Of a stretch of 64,000 bases of DNA, positions 16,818 through 25,003 are shown one piece after another. Source of the DNA: Vulcanimicrobiota bacterium (lineage in GTDB: Bacteria > Vulcanimicrobiota > Xenobia > Xenobiales > Xenobiaceae); contig CALUQR010000003.1 in the NCBI GenBank assembly GCA_944322965.1, positions 1-64,000 of the forward strand, in the 5' to 3' direction. Below the pieces are notes generated by a model that did no database searches, was not told where the DNA came from, and saw only the letters and a program-made list of their open reading frames with translations. Position 1 is the stretch's first letter. Each line of letters opens with the position of its first letter. Position numbers and translations under genes: made by a program.

Positions 16818-17174
16818 ATGCCAAGAGTTAAGCGTGGAACTATCGCGCTGAAGAAACGCCGCACTTTGATGAAGGCTGTGAAGGGTTACAGAGGCGCCCG
16901 CAGCCGTCGCGTCAATTGCGCCCAGGAAGCCTTCCATCACGCTCAGCATTACGCTTACCGCGATCGCCGTAACCGCAAGCGCGACATGCGCTCCCTGTGG
17001 ATCGTGCGCATCAACGCCGCCGCGCACAGCTGCGGTATCTCTTACAGCCGCTTGATGAGCGGTCTGAAGAGCGCCGGCGTGGAGATTAACCGCAAGGTGC
17101 TGGCCGAGTTGGCCGTAACCGACATGAACGCCTTCTCCGCCCTGGTCAAGACCGCCCAGGCCCAGCAGGCTTAG
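16818..17174 (+). CDS. rplT: 50S ribosomal protein L20
   Basis: The 118-residue basic protein has the usual MPRVKRG start, the KGYRGARSR segment and the AFSALV end of L20. It binds 23S rRNA early in 50S assembly and in many bacteria represses its own operon. AGGAGGAATTG provides a very strong ribosome site. It ends the operon before the terminator at 17215. Confidence 0.98.
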   Translation: MPRVKRGTIALKKRRTLMKAVKGYRGARSRRVNCAQEAFHHAQHYAYRDRRNRKRDMRSLWIVRINAAAHSCGISYSRLMSGLKSAGVEINRKVLAELAVTDMNAFSALVKTAQAQQA

Positions 17175-17214
17175 TTAACCGGAGTAGCCCTCCTAAGCTT
17201 TGAGGGCTCTAGAT

Positions 17215-17255
17215 GTTGCCGCCCCTCTCCCTAGGAGAGGGGCGGCAATAATTTT
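17215..17255 (+). terminator. Intrinsic terminator of infC-rpmI-rplT
   Basis: A nearly perfect 15-16-bp GC-rich stem (about 17215-17230 with 17234-17249) has a 3-nt loop. AATAATTTTT follows. A smaller hairpin (AGCCCTC 17186-17192 with GAGGGCT 17202-17208) precedes it. It may also serve the convergent hydrolase gene. Confidence 0.9.
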
Positions 17256-17259
17256 TAGC

Positions 17260-18048
17260 TCAATATAGACTTACGCTGCGATAGTAAGGGGCGCTAGGGG
17301 CCTTTAAGAAGTCGCGCACTAAGCGGTTGACCTCGCGGGCGTGGTCTAATTGCGGATTGTGACCGCTACAGGGCAAGATCTCAAAGTGGGAGTTGGGGAT
17401 GAGCGCGGCCATGCGCCGCCCCTGTTTGAGACTAAAGAGGGGGTCGAAGGTGCCAAAGATAATGAGCGTAGGCATCGTCAATTTGGGATAAATATCCCAA
17501 CAGTTCCACTGGGGGAAGATGACTTTGGCTAAACAGCCGGCCATATAAGAGTTGACGGAGACTAGACCGGGCAAAAGGCGGCGCACTAAGTCGGCCCCCG
17601 GCCAGCAATACTCCAAAAAGGCCCGCGCAAAACCCCATTCGAAGTTGCCGCAACTATTCATAAGGACTAAGCGGCGCACTCGGGAGCTATGTTCGCTAGC
17701 ATACCTAGCCCCCAGATAACCGCCCAGAGAGTGGCTGACGATAGTGACCGGCTCGGGGAAATCCATACTGGCAAACCACTGGCAAATATCGGCGTAGAAA
17801 TCTTCCAGCTGCTCCGTCTCCGTCCAGGGGGTCCCGCCATGGCCGCGGAAATTGGGGGCTACGATGCGATACTCGCCCACTAAATGGCGGTATTGATGGC
17901 GAAAGGACCACCAAGAGCTAGCCGCCCCGTGCAAAAAGACTAAGGTCTCCTTACCCTCCCCGCCGCTATAAGTCAAGAGATAGCGCCCGCCGCCGCAAGG
18001 GACGTGCCGCCTCTCAAATTGACTCTCTAAGCGCTTAGACCAATCCAT
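17260..18048 (-). CDS. Alpha/beta-fold hydrolase
   Basis: The product is about 262 residues. The start at 18048 is chosen because AAGGAGGGG lies just upstream; the frame stays open much further, but that part lies opposite the ECF gene. The fold motifs are HGAASSWWSF (oxyanion region), nucleophile Ser in VSHSLGGYLG (SxSxG-like instead of GxSxG), acid Asp in FGTFDPLFS, and His in CSGHNPQLDH. There is no signal peptide, so it is probably cytosolic. It is transcribed away from the ECF transporter genes. The substrate cannot be told from sequence; esterase or lipase-like activity is the usual guess for this group. Confidence 0.85.
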   Translation of the reverse strand: MDWSKRLESQFERRHVPCGGGRYLLTYSGGEGKETLVFLHGAASSWWSFRHQYRHLVGEYRIVAPNFRGHGGTPWTETEQLEDFYADICQWFASMDFPEPVTIVSHSLGGYLGARYASEHSSRVRRLVLMNSCGNFEWGFARAFLEYCWPGADLVRRLLPGLVSVNSYMAGCLAKVIFPQWNCWDIYPKLTMPTLIIFGTFDPLFSLKQGRRMAALIPNSHFEILPCSGHNPQLDHAREVNRLVRDFLKAPSAPYYRSVSLY

Positions 18049-18136
18049 GGGGCCCCTCCTTCCCCTTCTGAGAGCCCGCCCCTCCTCTCCCGAGGGCGCA
18101 GGGAGTTCTAGGATTAATTGAGAAGGAGCGGCGCCA

Positions 18137-19597
18137 ATGCGTCTAGGTGGGAAGATATGGGCCCTCTTACCTCTAGCGGCCGCTCTCAACGTGGCTGGCG
18201 GCTGGTTAGCCGCCACCCTCAAGGCGCCCTTATACCTAGACTCTCTAGGGACTATCTTGGCCGCCGCTCTGGGCGGACCCTGGGCGGGGGTAGGCACGGC
18301 GGCTATTAGCAACCTCCTCAGCGCCTTAGTGGGCGGACCCTTATGGCTCTTCTTTCTGCCCCCAGCCCTAGTCGTAGGCTTTCTAGCCGGCCTCTTAGCT
18401 CGCCAAGGTTTCTTTACTGCGCCCCTCAAAGCGGCCCTCTTGGGGCTCATCCTGGGCTTAGCGGGGGCCTCCTGCGCGGCGCCCATCGTCACCTACGCCC
18501 TGCAAGGGGCTAGCGGCGGGGGGACCGATCTCCTCATCGCCGCCTTTAGAGCCCTAGGTTGGAGCCCCTTACAAGCCGTCTGGGCCCAAAGTCTAGCTAG
18601 CGACCCTCTAGATAAGATCTTAACCGCCCTGGCGGTGCAGGCCTTTATCGCCAGTATGCCTCTCTCCCTGCGGGCCAGTTTTCCTCTAGGCCCCTACTTG
18701 GGGGCCCAAGCTCCGCTGCAGTGGAACCTCCGTCGCTCCGCCCCCTCCTCTAATGCCGAACCCTACCGCGATCTAGCCCCCCAGTGGGGTTCCTTCTACC
18801 ATCCCGGAGCTAGCTTTTGGCATAAGGCTCGCCTCTCTAGCAAAGGCTTGGTAGGGGCGCTCACCCTAGTTATAGCCTTCCTTTGGCCCTGGGGGGTCGT
18901 TATCTCCCTCCACCCCTTCCGCGCCTACCCTTTAATCTACCTTCCCGCCTGGGGCTTAGCTTTAGCCCTCTTAGCTTGGCAGGCCCGGGTCTTAGGCCCC
19001 TGGCTCAAGGCCTTAGCCTGCACTATGGGCCCTTTGGGCCTCTCTATGCTCCTCTTAAACGGGCTCTTTGGCCCCCAGCCCCAGCCCCTCTCTTGGGAAG
19101 GGAGGGAGATTCTAGACTTTTCCCTCAGCGGATCTTGGTGGGCCCTAGAACGCTGCGGGCGCTTAGGCCTAGTGGCCGCCTACGCCTTCTGGCTCTTAAT
19201 GACCACCTCCAATAGGGAGCTTTTAAATGAGCTAGAGCGCCTGGGCCTCCCCCCGCGCTGGAGCTACGCCCTCTTAGCCGCCCTCAACTTCGTCCCCCAT
19301 CTGGCCCGCCGCCTGACCCAGATCCGCGAAGCCCAAGCGGCGCGAGGCTTAGTCTGGGGGCGGGGTTGGCGCTCCTGGAGCCAATGGCCCTCCCTCCTAG
19401 GTCCCTTACTGTGGAGCGTCTTGGGCGAAGCCCAAGAGCGGGCCCTCTACTTAGAGTCTAGAGGCTTAGGGGCCGCCCCCAAAAGGAGCCTGCCGCCCCC
19501 TGCGCCCCTCTCTACCGCCGAAAAGATCTGGCGCCTAGCCCTGGGATTAGCCCTCCTGGGGGCCCTCCTCTATCCCAGCTGCAAAGATTATGTTTAG
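18137..19597 (+). CDS. ECF transporter S component fused to T component
   Basis: The 486-residue product is very hydrophobic. Residues ~1-180 form an S-component-like six-helix unit (LYLDSLGTILAAALGGPW, then TNL-like SNLLSALVGG). Residues ~230-486 carry the EcfT/CbiQ features: NFVPHLARRLTQIREAQAARG and a second ESRGLG, matching the two Ala-Arg-Gly coupling-helix motifs that bind the ATPases. The ribosome site is GAAGGAG. The stop overlaps the ATPase gene start by 8 nt, so the two proteins are made together. S components normally are separate and set the substrate; the substrate here is not evident, and no riboswitch was recognised upstream. Confidence 0.82.
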   Translation: MRLGGKIWALLPLAAALNVAGGWLAATLKAPLYLDSLGTILAAALGGPWAGVGTAAISNLLSALVGGPLWLFFLPPALVVGFLAGLLARQGFFTAPLKAALLGLILGLAGASCAAPIVTYALQGASGGGTDLLIAAFRALGWSPLQAVWAQSLASDPLDKILTALAVQAFIASMPLSLRASFPLGPYLGAQAPLQWNLRRSAPSSNAEPYRDLAPQWGSFYHPGASFWHKARLSSKGLVGALTLVIAFLWPWGVVISLHPFRAYPLIYLPAWGLALALLAWQARVLGPWLKALACTMGPLGLSMLLLNGLFGPQPQPLSWEGREILDFSLSGSWWALERCGRLGLVAAYAFWLLMTTSNRELLNELERLGLPPRWSYALLAALNFVPHLARRLTQIREAQAARGLVWGRGWRSWSQWPSLLGPLLWSVLGEAQERALYLESRGLGAAPKRSLPPPAPLSTAEKIWRLALGLALLGALLYPSCKDYV

Positions 19598-21236
19598 ACT
19601 CCAAAATTTTACCTTTACCTATGCGGGCGCTAAAGATCCCGCCCTCCGCGACCTCTCTTTCCAGATAGCGCCCGGGGAGCGCCTAGCCTTAGTAGGGGGC
19701 TCTGGGGCGGGCAAGAGCACCCTCTTGCGGGCTCTAGCCGGCCTCATTCCCCACTTAGTAGCCGGCCAATCCCAGGGGCGCCTCCTCTATAAGGGTCAAG
19801 ATTGGAGCGCTTATACCCCCTTAGAGCGGGCCCAAAGTATCGCTCTGGTGGGCCCTAATCCAGAGCTACAACTCTCTAATCTCTCTAATACCGTAGCCCA
19901 AGAGTTAGCCTGGGGGCTAGAGAATCTGGCCCTCCCCTATGCGGAGATAGAGAGGCGCGTAGCCCAAGCCTTAGAGCGCTGGGATTTAACCTCTCTAGCC
20001 TGCGCCTCCCCCTTCCAACTCTCTAGCGGCCAGCGCCAACGCCTAGCTTTGGCGGCGAGCTTCATAACTGCGCCCCGCTTCATCCTCTTAGACGAGCCCA
20101 GCGCCTACCTCGATCACAGTAGCCGCCGCCAATTAGTAACCTACTTACAAGAGCTCCCCCCGGAGGTAGGCTGGCTGTGGGCTACCTCCCGTTTAGAGGA
20201 GGTAGTAGACTTAGAGCGCTGGCTCTTTTTAGAGGACGGCCGCTTACTAAGCGACGCCCCTCCGCAACTGCGCTCCCTCCAGGGCCCCCTGGCCCCAGCC
20301 GCGACCCGCCTCTGGGCTCTGGCCCACCCTCAAGATCCCCTGCCCCAAGAAGGTTACCCCCTAACCTTAGAGGCGGCCGCCCGCCATTGGCAGGGAGCGC
20401 CCCTACCGGTCCGAGCTCGAACCCCTCTCCAGAGGGAAGAGCCGCCCCTCTGGGAGGCTAGAGGTCTAAGTTACGCCTGGGGCGAGGCGTCGGGAGCTGG
20501 CTTAGAAGAGATCGCTTGGACTTTACCCGCGGGCCAGAGGGTAGCCTTAGTCGGCCCCAACGGGGCGGGTAAGAGTACCTTAGCTAGACTCTGGAAGGGA
20601 CTCCTGAGCCCCCAGGCGGGGGTAATCTCTTATAAGGGGCGCCCTATTCCGGCGGGTAGGCCCCAACTTTTGGCCTCGGAATTGGGGCTCATCGGCCCCG
20701 ATCCCAGGCGCCAGATCTTTGCCGCCCAAGTGCGGGAGGAGATCCTCTTTGGGGCCCGCCAGTTGGGTTTAAGGGGGCGGGAGTTAGAAGAGCGCTTACA
20801 GGAGAGTTTAGAATTGACGGGATTAGAGGGGTTAGCCTTAGCCCACCCCTACGAACTTACTAACTCCCAACTGCGCCGCCTGGGCTGGGCCTCCATCTTA
20901 GCTCTGCACACCCCCACCCTCTTAGTCGATGAGCCCAGCGCTTTGGGGGACGCCCTCGACTGGGAGATCTGGCAGCGCATCGAAGAATGGCTCTTGGAGA
21001 AGGGGACGACCCTCATCTTAATTAGCCACGACTGGGAGCTTCTGAGCGCTAGAGAGGCTGAAGTCTGGCACCTAGAGGGGGGGCGGCTAGAGATCTTTCC
21101 CACCTTAGAGGCTTATGAGCCCCGCTTAAGGGCCCAGGAACGGCCCGCGGCCCAGCGGCTGGCGGCGCTCCTTTCTACGCCCCAGGGGCAGGATAACGCT
21201 CCCCCTTTACAAATTAAAGAGCAGAATTGCCCTTAA
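19590..21236 (+). CDS. ECF transporter double ATPase (A and A' fused)
   Basis: The 548-residue product has two ABC cassettes. Cassette 1 has Walker A GGSGAGKST, signature LSSGQRQRLALA and Walker B FILLDEPSAYLD. Cassette 2 has Walker A GPNGAGKST and Walker B TLLVDEPSALGD, but its signature is degenerate (LTNSQLRRLGWA). This suggests asymmetric ATP sites, as in many paired EcfA/EcfA' proteins. With the upstream S-T fusion it makes a full vitamin or metal importer from only two polypeptides. It acts at the cytoplasmic membrane. Confidence 0.9.
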   Translation: MFRLQNFTFTYAGAKDPALRDLSFQIAPGERLALVGGSGAGKSTLLRALAGLIPHLVAGQSQGRLLYKGQDWSAYTPLERAQSIALVGPNPELQLSNLSNTVAQELAWGLENLALPYAEIERRVAQALERWDLTSLACASPFQLSSGQRQRLALAASFITAPRFILLDEPSAYLDHSSRRQLVTYLQELPPEVGWLWATSRLEEVVDLERWLFLEDGRLLSDAPPQLRSLQGPLAPAATRLWALAHPQDPLPQEGYPLTLEAAARHWQGAPLPVRARTPLQREEPPLWEARGLSYAWGEASGAGLEEIAWTLPAGQRVALVGPNGAGKSTLARLWKGLLSPQAGVISYKGRPIPAGRPQLLASELGLIGPDPRRQIFAAQVREEILFGARQLGLRGRELEERLQESLELTGLEGLALAHPYELTNSQLRRLGWASILALHTPTLLVDEPSALGDALDWEIWQRIEEWLLEKGTTLILISHDWELLSAREAEVWHLEGGRLEIFPTLEAYEPRLRAQERPAAQRLAALLSTPQGQDNAPPLQIKEQNCP

Positions 21237-21269
21237 ATTATCGACAAGCCCCAATGGAGGATCCCTTTT

Positions 21270-22574
21270 ATGTGCTGGACTTCAGCTCTCATGGCCGTGC
21301 CTGCGCTGGCCGTTTTGGCTTTTGAGTTTATCTCTTCCTCGCGCGCCGACGCCGTGGTACGCGCCGCCGCCGAGCAAGTGAGCGACTTGCGCCTCGAATA
21401 CTTTGACGCCAGTCACGCCCGCCTGCGCTTTAACTTCCCCTTCCAGAATTCCGGTACCCAGCAGGGACTGATTATCGACGCCGCCGCTCATCTCCAGCCC
21501 GTGGGCTTGCGTTACTCCGATCTGCGCCCCATCGTCAATCTCATCAATCCCCAGAACCCCCGCGCCGACGGGTACTGGGAGGCGGTGATCGTCAAGCCGG
21601 GCAAAAAGATGCAAGTGGAAGTAGAGATCTGGCTGACCGCTCCCGACGTGCGCCAAGCGGTGGCCCAGTTGGGCGAGTTCCGCGTCGATCTCAACTATAA
21701 GTACTACTGCCGCACCCCCATGAAATATAGGCGCCAGACCTTTATCTTAAATAGCGCCGATTTCCAGGAGATCGCCCCCGAGCCCCTGACCCCCGTCCAG
21801 GTCGAGCCTCCCAAGAAGGCCGTCGACCCCCAGGCCCCGGCCCAGCCCGTCTCTACCCCTCTGCTCATGCCCGGAGACGACATTGTGGAGGTGGTCAAGC
21901 GCTACGCCCAACCTCTGGCCGAGCCCGGGGATATCGTAGCCTTGGCGGAGAGCCCGGTAGCTATTATGCAGGGTCGCTTAGCCTATTGCGAAGATATTGA
22001 GCCCTCCTATTTGGCCCGGCGCTTAAATATGTTCTTCGATATGAACTCCTCCCTCTCGTCCGTCTACTCCTTAGAGATGGCCATCCGCGAGGTAGGTCCC
22101 TGGCGCATCCTCTATGGAGCTCTCTGCGCCTTGGTAGGTAAATTGTTGGGTAAGCCGGGCGAATTCTACCGCGTCACCGGGCGCCAGGTAGCGGCTATCG
22201 ACGATTGCACCGGCACCTTGCCCCCCTTCGATAAGCATGTCGTCTTAGCTCCCGCCTACCCCCAGAGGGTCTGCGCCGAGATTAAGGCCGCCACCGGTTT
22301 AGATGTGGCCATCGTCGACGCCAACGACTTAGGGAAGGTAGACGTCTTAGCTATTAGCGATCCGCGCCGGGCGGCGGAAGTAGTTGAGGCTCTGAAGCCC
22401 AATCCTCAGGGCAACGCCGACGAGATGACCCCCTTGGTAGTTATCCGCGACAGGCGCCCCGCCCCCGCCCAATTGCCCGCCCCGGAAGCGACCCCCGCTC
22501 CCCAAGAGGCGGAGCCAGCGGCTACCGCAAGCCCAGAGGCCTCTCCCGCCCCTGAGTCCGCTCCCCAAGCTTAA
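21270..22574 (+). CDS. F420-0:gamma-glutamyl-ligase-like protein with N-terminal extension
   Basis: The 434-residue product starts with a membrane segment (about 4-22). A ~145-residue beta-rich domain without a recognised name follows. Residues ~198-400 resemble the CofE-like family common in cyanobacteria: GDIVALAESPVAIMQGR, LARRLNMFFD, IDDCTGTLPPFDKHVVL, AIVDANDLGKVDVL and PNPQGNADEMTP. An Ala/Pro/Glu-rich tail ends the protein. True CofE adds glutamates to coenzyme F420; these bacterial relatives often occur without F420 synthesis genes, and their role is unsettled. No cofC/D/G/H genes are seen here. The domain match is strong; the activity is unknown. Confidence 0.78.
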   Translation: MCWTSALMAVPALAVLAFEFISSSRADAVVRAAAEQVSDLRLEYFDASHARLRFNFPFQNSGTQQGLIIDAAAHLQPVGLRYSDLRPIVNLINPQNPRADGYWEAVIVKPGKKMQVEVEIWLTAPDVRQAVAQLGEFRVDLNYKYYCRTPMKYRRQTFILNSADFQEIAPEPLTPVQVEPPKKAVDPQAPAQPVSTPLLMPGDDIVEVVKRYAQPLAEPGDIVALAESPVAIMQGRLAYCEDIEPSYLARRLNMFFDMNSSLSSVYSLEMAIREVGPWRILYGALCALVGKLLGKPGEFYRVTGRQVAAIDDCTGTLPPFDKHVVLAPAYPQRVCAEIKAATGLDVAIVDANDLGKVDVLAISDPRRAAEVVEALKPNPQGNADEMTPLVVIRDRRPAPAQLPAPEATPAPQEAEPAATASPEASPAPESAPQA

Positions 22575-22616
22575 GGGTTAGAGATAAAGCTTAAACCTTA
22601 AACGCTTAAAACCTGA

Positions 22617-22651
22617 CCCCCCGCGCGCTGGAAGCGCGCGGGGGGCTTTTT
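22617..22651. terminator. Intrinsic terminator
   Basis: A perfect 13-bp GC stem (22617-22629 with 22633-22645) has a 3-nt loop, and CTTTTTATT follows. It ends the ligase-like gene. The convergent tatC gene stops at 22680. Confidence 0.92.
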
Positions 22652-22679
22652 ATTCTGTCCTCCATCCCTTAGTCTAAGT

Positions 22680-23591
22680 TTACTTCCGGGCCGCCTGGGA
22701 GCGCGAACGCTCCACTAAATAAATGACTAAGAGGCTAATCTCAAAGAGTAAGATCCCAGGCAGGGCTATAACTAAGCAAGTAAAGGCGTCGGGGGTGGGG
22801 GTCAAGATCGCCACCCCGGCCAAGATGGCAAAATAGACTAGGCGGCGGCTACCGCTTAAAGTTCTATAAGAGACTAAGCCTAAGTAGGCTAAGCCCACTA
22901 AGAGTAAGGGCAGTTCGAAGGCCGCCCCACAGATAAAGAGCAAGGTAGCCGAAAAGCCCACCACCTCCCCGATGGTCCATAAGGCCTCTAGGCCCGGCCC
23001 TTGGAAGCTCAGGAGGAAGCGCCAGGTGAGCGGCAGGGCGATCCGCCAGGCAAAGATTACCCCCACCCCAAAGAGGAGGCTGCCCGCGGGTACGAGCCAG
23101 TAGAGTAAGCGGCGCTCCTTGCGCTTGAGCCCGGGATTAATAAAGGCCAAAAACTGGTAGAGCAGGAGGGGTAAGGTCAAGACTAGCCCTCCCAAAAGGG
23201 CCAACTTGAGGAAGGCCATAAAGGCCTCGGTGGGACTAGTATAGACGAAGGTAAATTTGCCCCCCGCCAAGCGGCGCAAACTCTCTAAGAAGCGGCCCAC
23301 TTGGGTATAAGCTAAGGCGCTAGCCCCCAACCAAAAGAAGATAGAGATCAATAAACGCTGGCGCAGCTCGGCTAAATGGTCGGTAAGACTCTGGGGGCGA
23401 TCTCTATCGATTATCTCCCCCTCCTCTATTTCTAGTAGCTCTAACTCTTCCGAAGCGATATCTTCAGGAGCCGCTCCCTCTGGAACTCCCGCTTGGGAAG
23501 TTATTCCCTCTGACGCCACGCTCCCTAATTGCGCTCGCCCTAGCTCTGCTAACTCCCGCCAGGTGGGCGGCCGCTCGGGGCTCTTAAGCAT
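22680..23591 (-). CDS. tatC: Sec-independent protein translocase TatC
   Basis: The 303-residue product has the TatC opening block (LTDHLAELRQRL), six membrane segments and the PLLLYQFLAFINPGLKRKERR loop. This is the receptor for twin-arginine signal peptides. About 85 extra N-terminal residues, acidic and probably disordered (EDIASEELELLEIEEGEII), precede the core; most TatC proteins lack them. The start codon overlaps the end of tatA by 8 nt. Confidence 0.95.
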   Translation of the reverse strand: MLKSPERPPTWRELAELGRAQLGSVASEGITSQAGVPEGAAPEDIASEELELLEIEEGEIIDRDRPQSLTDHLAELRQRLLISIFFWLGASALAYTQVGRFLESLRRLAGGKFTFVYTSPTEAFMAFLKLALLGGLVLTLPLLLYQFLAFINPGLKRKERRLLYWLVPAGSLLFGVGVIFAWRIALPLTWRFLLSFQGPGLEALWTIGEVVGFSATLLFICGAAFELPLLLVGLAYLGLVSYRTLSGSRRLVYFAILAGVAILTPTPDAFTCLVIALPGILLFEISLLVIYLVERSRSQAARK

Positions 23592-23790
23592 GGGACTGGG
23601 AGGCGGGGGGCTGCGGATCCTCTTCCTTAGAGTCGCGCCCTTGGGCGTAACCCTCCTTAAACTCTCTCCCTACCCCTTGCGCCCGCTCCCCCAGACGCTT
23701 AAACCAGCGGCCCAAAGCTTTAGGGCCAAATATTAAGAGGGCTACCGCCGCTAGGAGTAGCCCTTCGCTCCAACCGAAATTGAAGAACAC
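23584..23790 (-). CDS. tatA: Twin-arginine translocase subunit TatA/TatB family
   Basis: The 68-residue product has a single membrane helix (about 5-21), the conserved FGP hinge (IFGPKALG), an amphipathic helix and a polar tail. It starts with GTG. Only one TatA/B-type gene is present, so it may serve both functions as in minimal Tat systems. It is translationally coupled to tatC. Confidence 0.92.
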   Translation of the reverse strand: MFFNFGWSEGLLLAAVALLIFGPKALGRWFKRLGERAQGVGREFKEGYAQGRDSKEEDPQPPASQSHA

Positions 23791-23805
23791 CGCAGTTCAG
23801 TTCCC

Positions 23806-24900
23806 TTAGAACTTGATCTTATTGCGGCCGCTCTTCTTAGCCTTATACATGGCCTCATCCGCCTTGGTAATGAGATCCTTCTTACTGCTGCAGCCCTCCG
23901 GGAAGGAAGAGACGCCGCCCGAGACGGTAATGTGGACGATCTGGGAACCGATGACGAACTCGTACTCCTCTACCGTCTGCCGGATCTTCTCCGCTAAGAC
24001 GGAAGCCTGGATCTGGCTAGTATCGATCATCGTCACCGTAAACTCGTCGCCGCCGTAACGGCAGATGACGTCGCTGGGACGGACGACCGAGCGGATGACT
24101 CCGCCCAACTGCTTGAGCAAGGCGTCGCCCTGGGGGTGGCCGTAATTGTCGTTGACCTTCTTAAAGTAGTCTACGTCTAAGATGAGCAAGGAGACGGGCT
24201 GTTTAGCGTACTTAGCCTTAATAATAGCCTTACCCAAATGCTCTTGGAAGTAACCGTGGGTAAAGAGGCCCGAGAGGGAGTCGCGGATCGCTAAGGCCGA
24301 CAAGCCCTCTTGGAGCTGGGCGTTGCGCACCGCCAGCGCCACTTGACTACAGAGCAATTCGAAAGAGTGTAAAGTTTCGGCCGTATAGAGCCCGGGCTTA
24401 GAGTGGGCCACGAAGATGACGCCGATCGAACGTCCCTCGAAGATCAAGGGGGCGATCATAACCGAACGGAAGCCCTTATCTAAGGGGACTAAACTCTCGT
24501 CCTTAGCCTCCGCCGAGAAATCGTCAAAGCGCATGGGCGTGCGCGAGTGGAGCACCTTACCGATAGCGCTGCGCACCTTGTCGGGGTTAAAGTCGATAAA
24601 GACTCCGCCGTGGATAGACTCCACACCCTTGACCAACATGCTGGCCTCGTCCAGATTCTCTTCGTCTACTAAGTAGACGGCCATGGTGTCGATCGAAAAT
24701 AGGGCTTTGATACACTTGGAGATGACCGACATCACGCTCTCCAGAGAGGTCGAGGAACCTAAACTCTGAGAGGCGTCGATCACCGACATCAGGGCCTTGT
24801 TGCGCGCCATTTCGGCCTTGCATTTGCGCCCCCACACCAGGAAGGCTACGCCCGCAGCTACCCCCGCGCCAATTATTGCAGCTCCAACTATCTCTAGCAC
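23806..24900 (-). CDS. Membrane-anchored GAF-GGDEF diguanylate cyclase
   Basis: The ~364-residue product is read from GTG at 24900, with GGAGG 11 nt upstream; an in-frame TTG at 24918 overlaps that site. An N-terminal membrane helix is followed by a GAF domain (about 40-190), then a GGDEF domain with LDVDYFKKVND and the active site RYGGDEF. RPSD five residues before GGDEF is an intact product-inhibition I-site. The protein should make c-di-GMP from GTP. No PilZ or EAL gene is in the window. It lies between tatA and mutS on the same strand. Confidence 0.92.
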   Translation of the reverse strand: MLEIVGAAIIGAGVAAGVAFLVWGRKCKAEMARNKALMSVIDASQSLGSSTSLESVMSVISKCIKALFSIDTMAVYLVDEENLDEASMLVKGVESIHGGVFIDFNPDKVRSAIGKVLHSRTPMRFDDFSAEAKDESLVPLDKGFRSVMIAPLIFEGRSIGVIFVAHSKPGLYTAETLHSFELLCSQVALAVRNAQLQEGLSALAIRDSLSGLFTHGYFQEHLGKAIIKAKYAKQPVSLLILDVDYFKKVNDNYGHPQGDALLKQLGGVIRSVVRPSDVICRYGGDEFTVTMIDTSQIQASVLAEKIRQTVEEYEFVIGSQIVHITVSGGVSSFPEGCSSKKDLITKADEAMYKAKKSGRNKIKF

Positions 24901-25003
24901 TGAAAGGATAACCTCCAATAAGCGAACTCACCAGACTAAACTTTGGCCTGTGCCTCGAACAAATCTTTACAATTATTATGCTCTTATTGCATTTTTCCAG
25001 AAA

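Noticed and set aside
18049-18492. N-terminal extension of the alpha/beta hydrolase frame
   Set aside because: It lies antisense to the ECF S domain, is Ala/Lys/Pro/Arg-rich without structure, and a strong ribosome site precedes the ATG at 18048.
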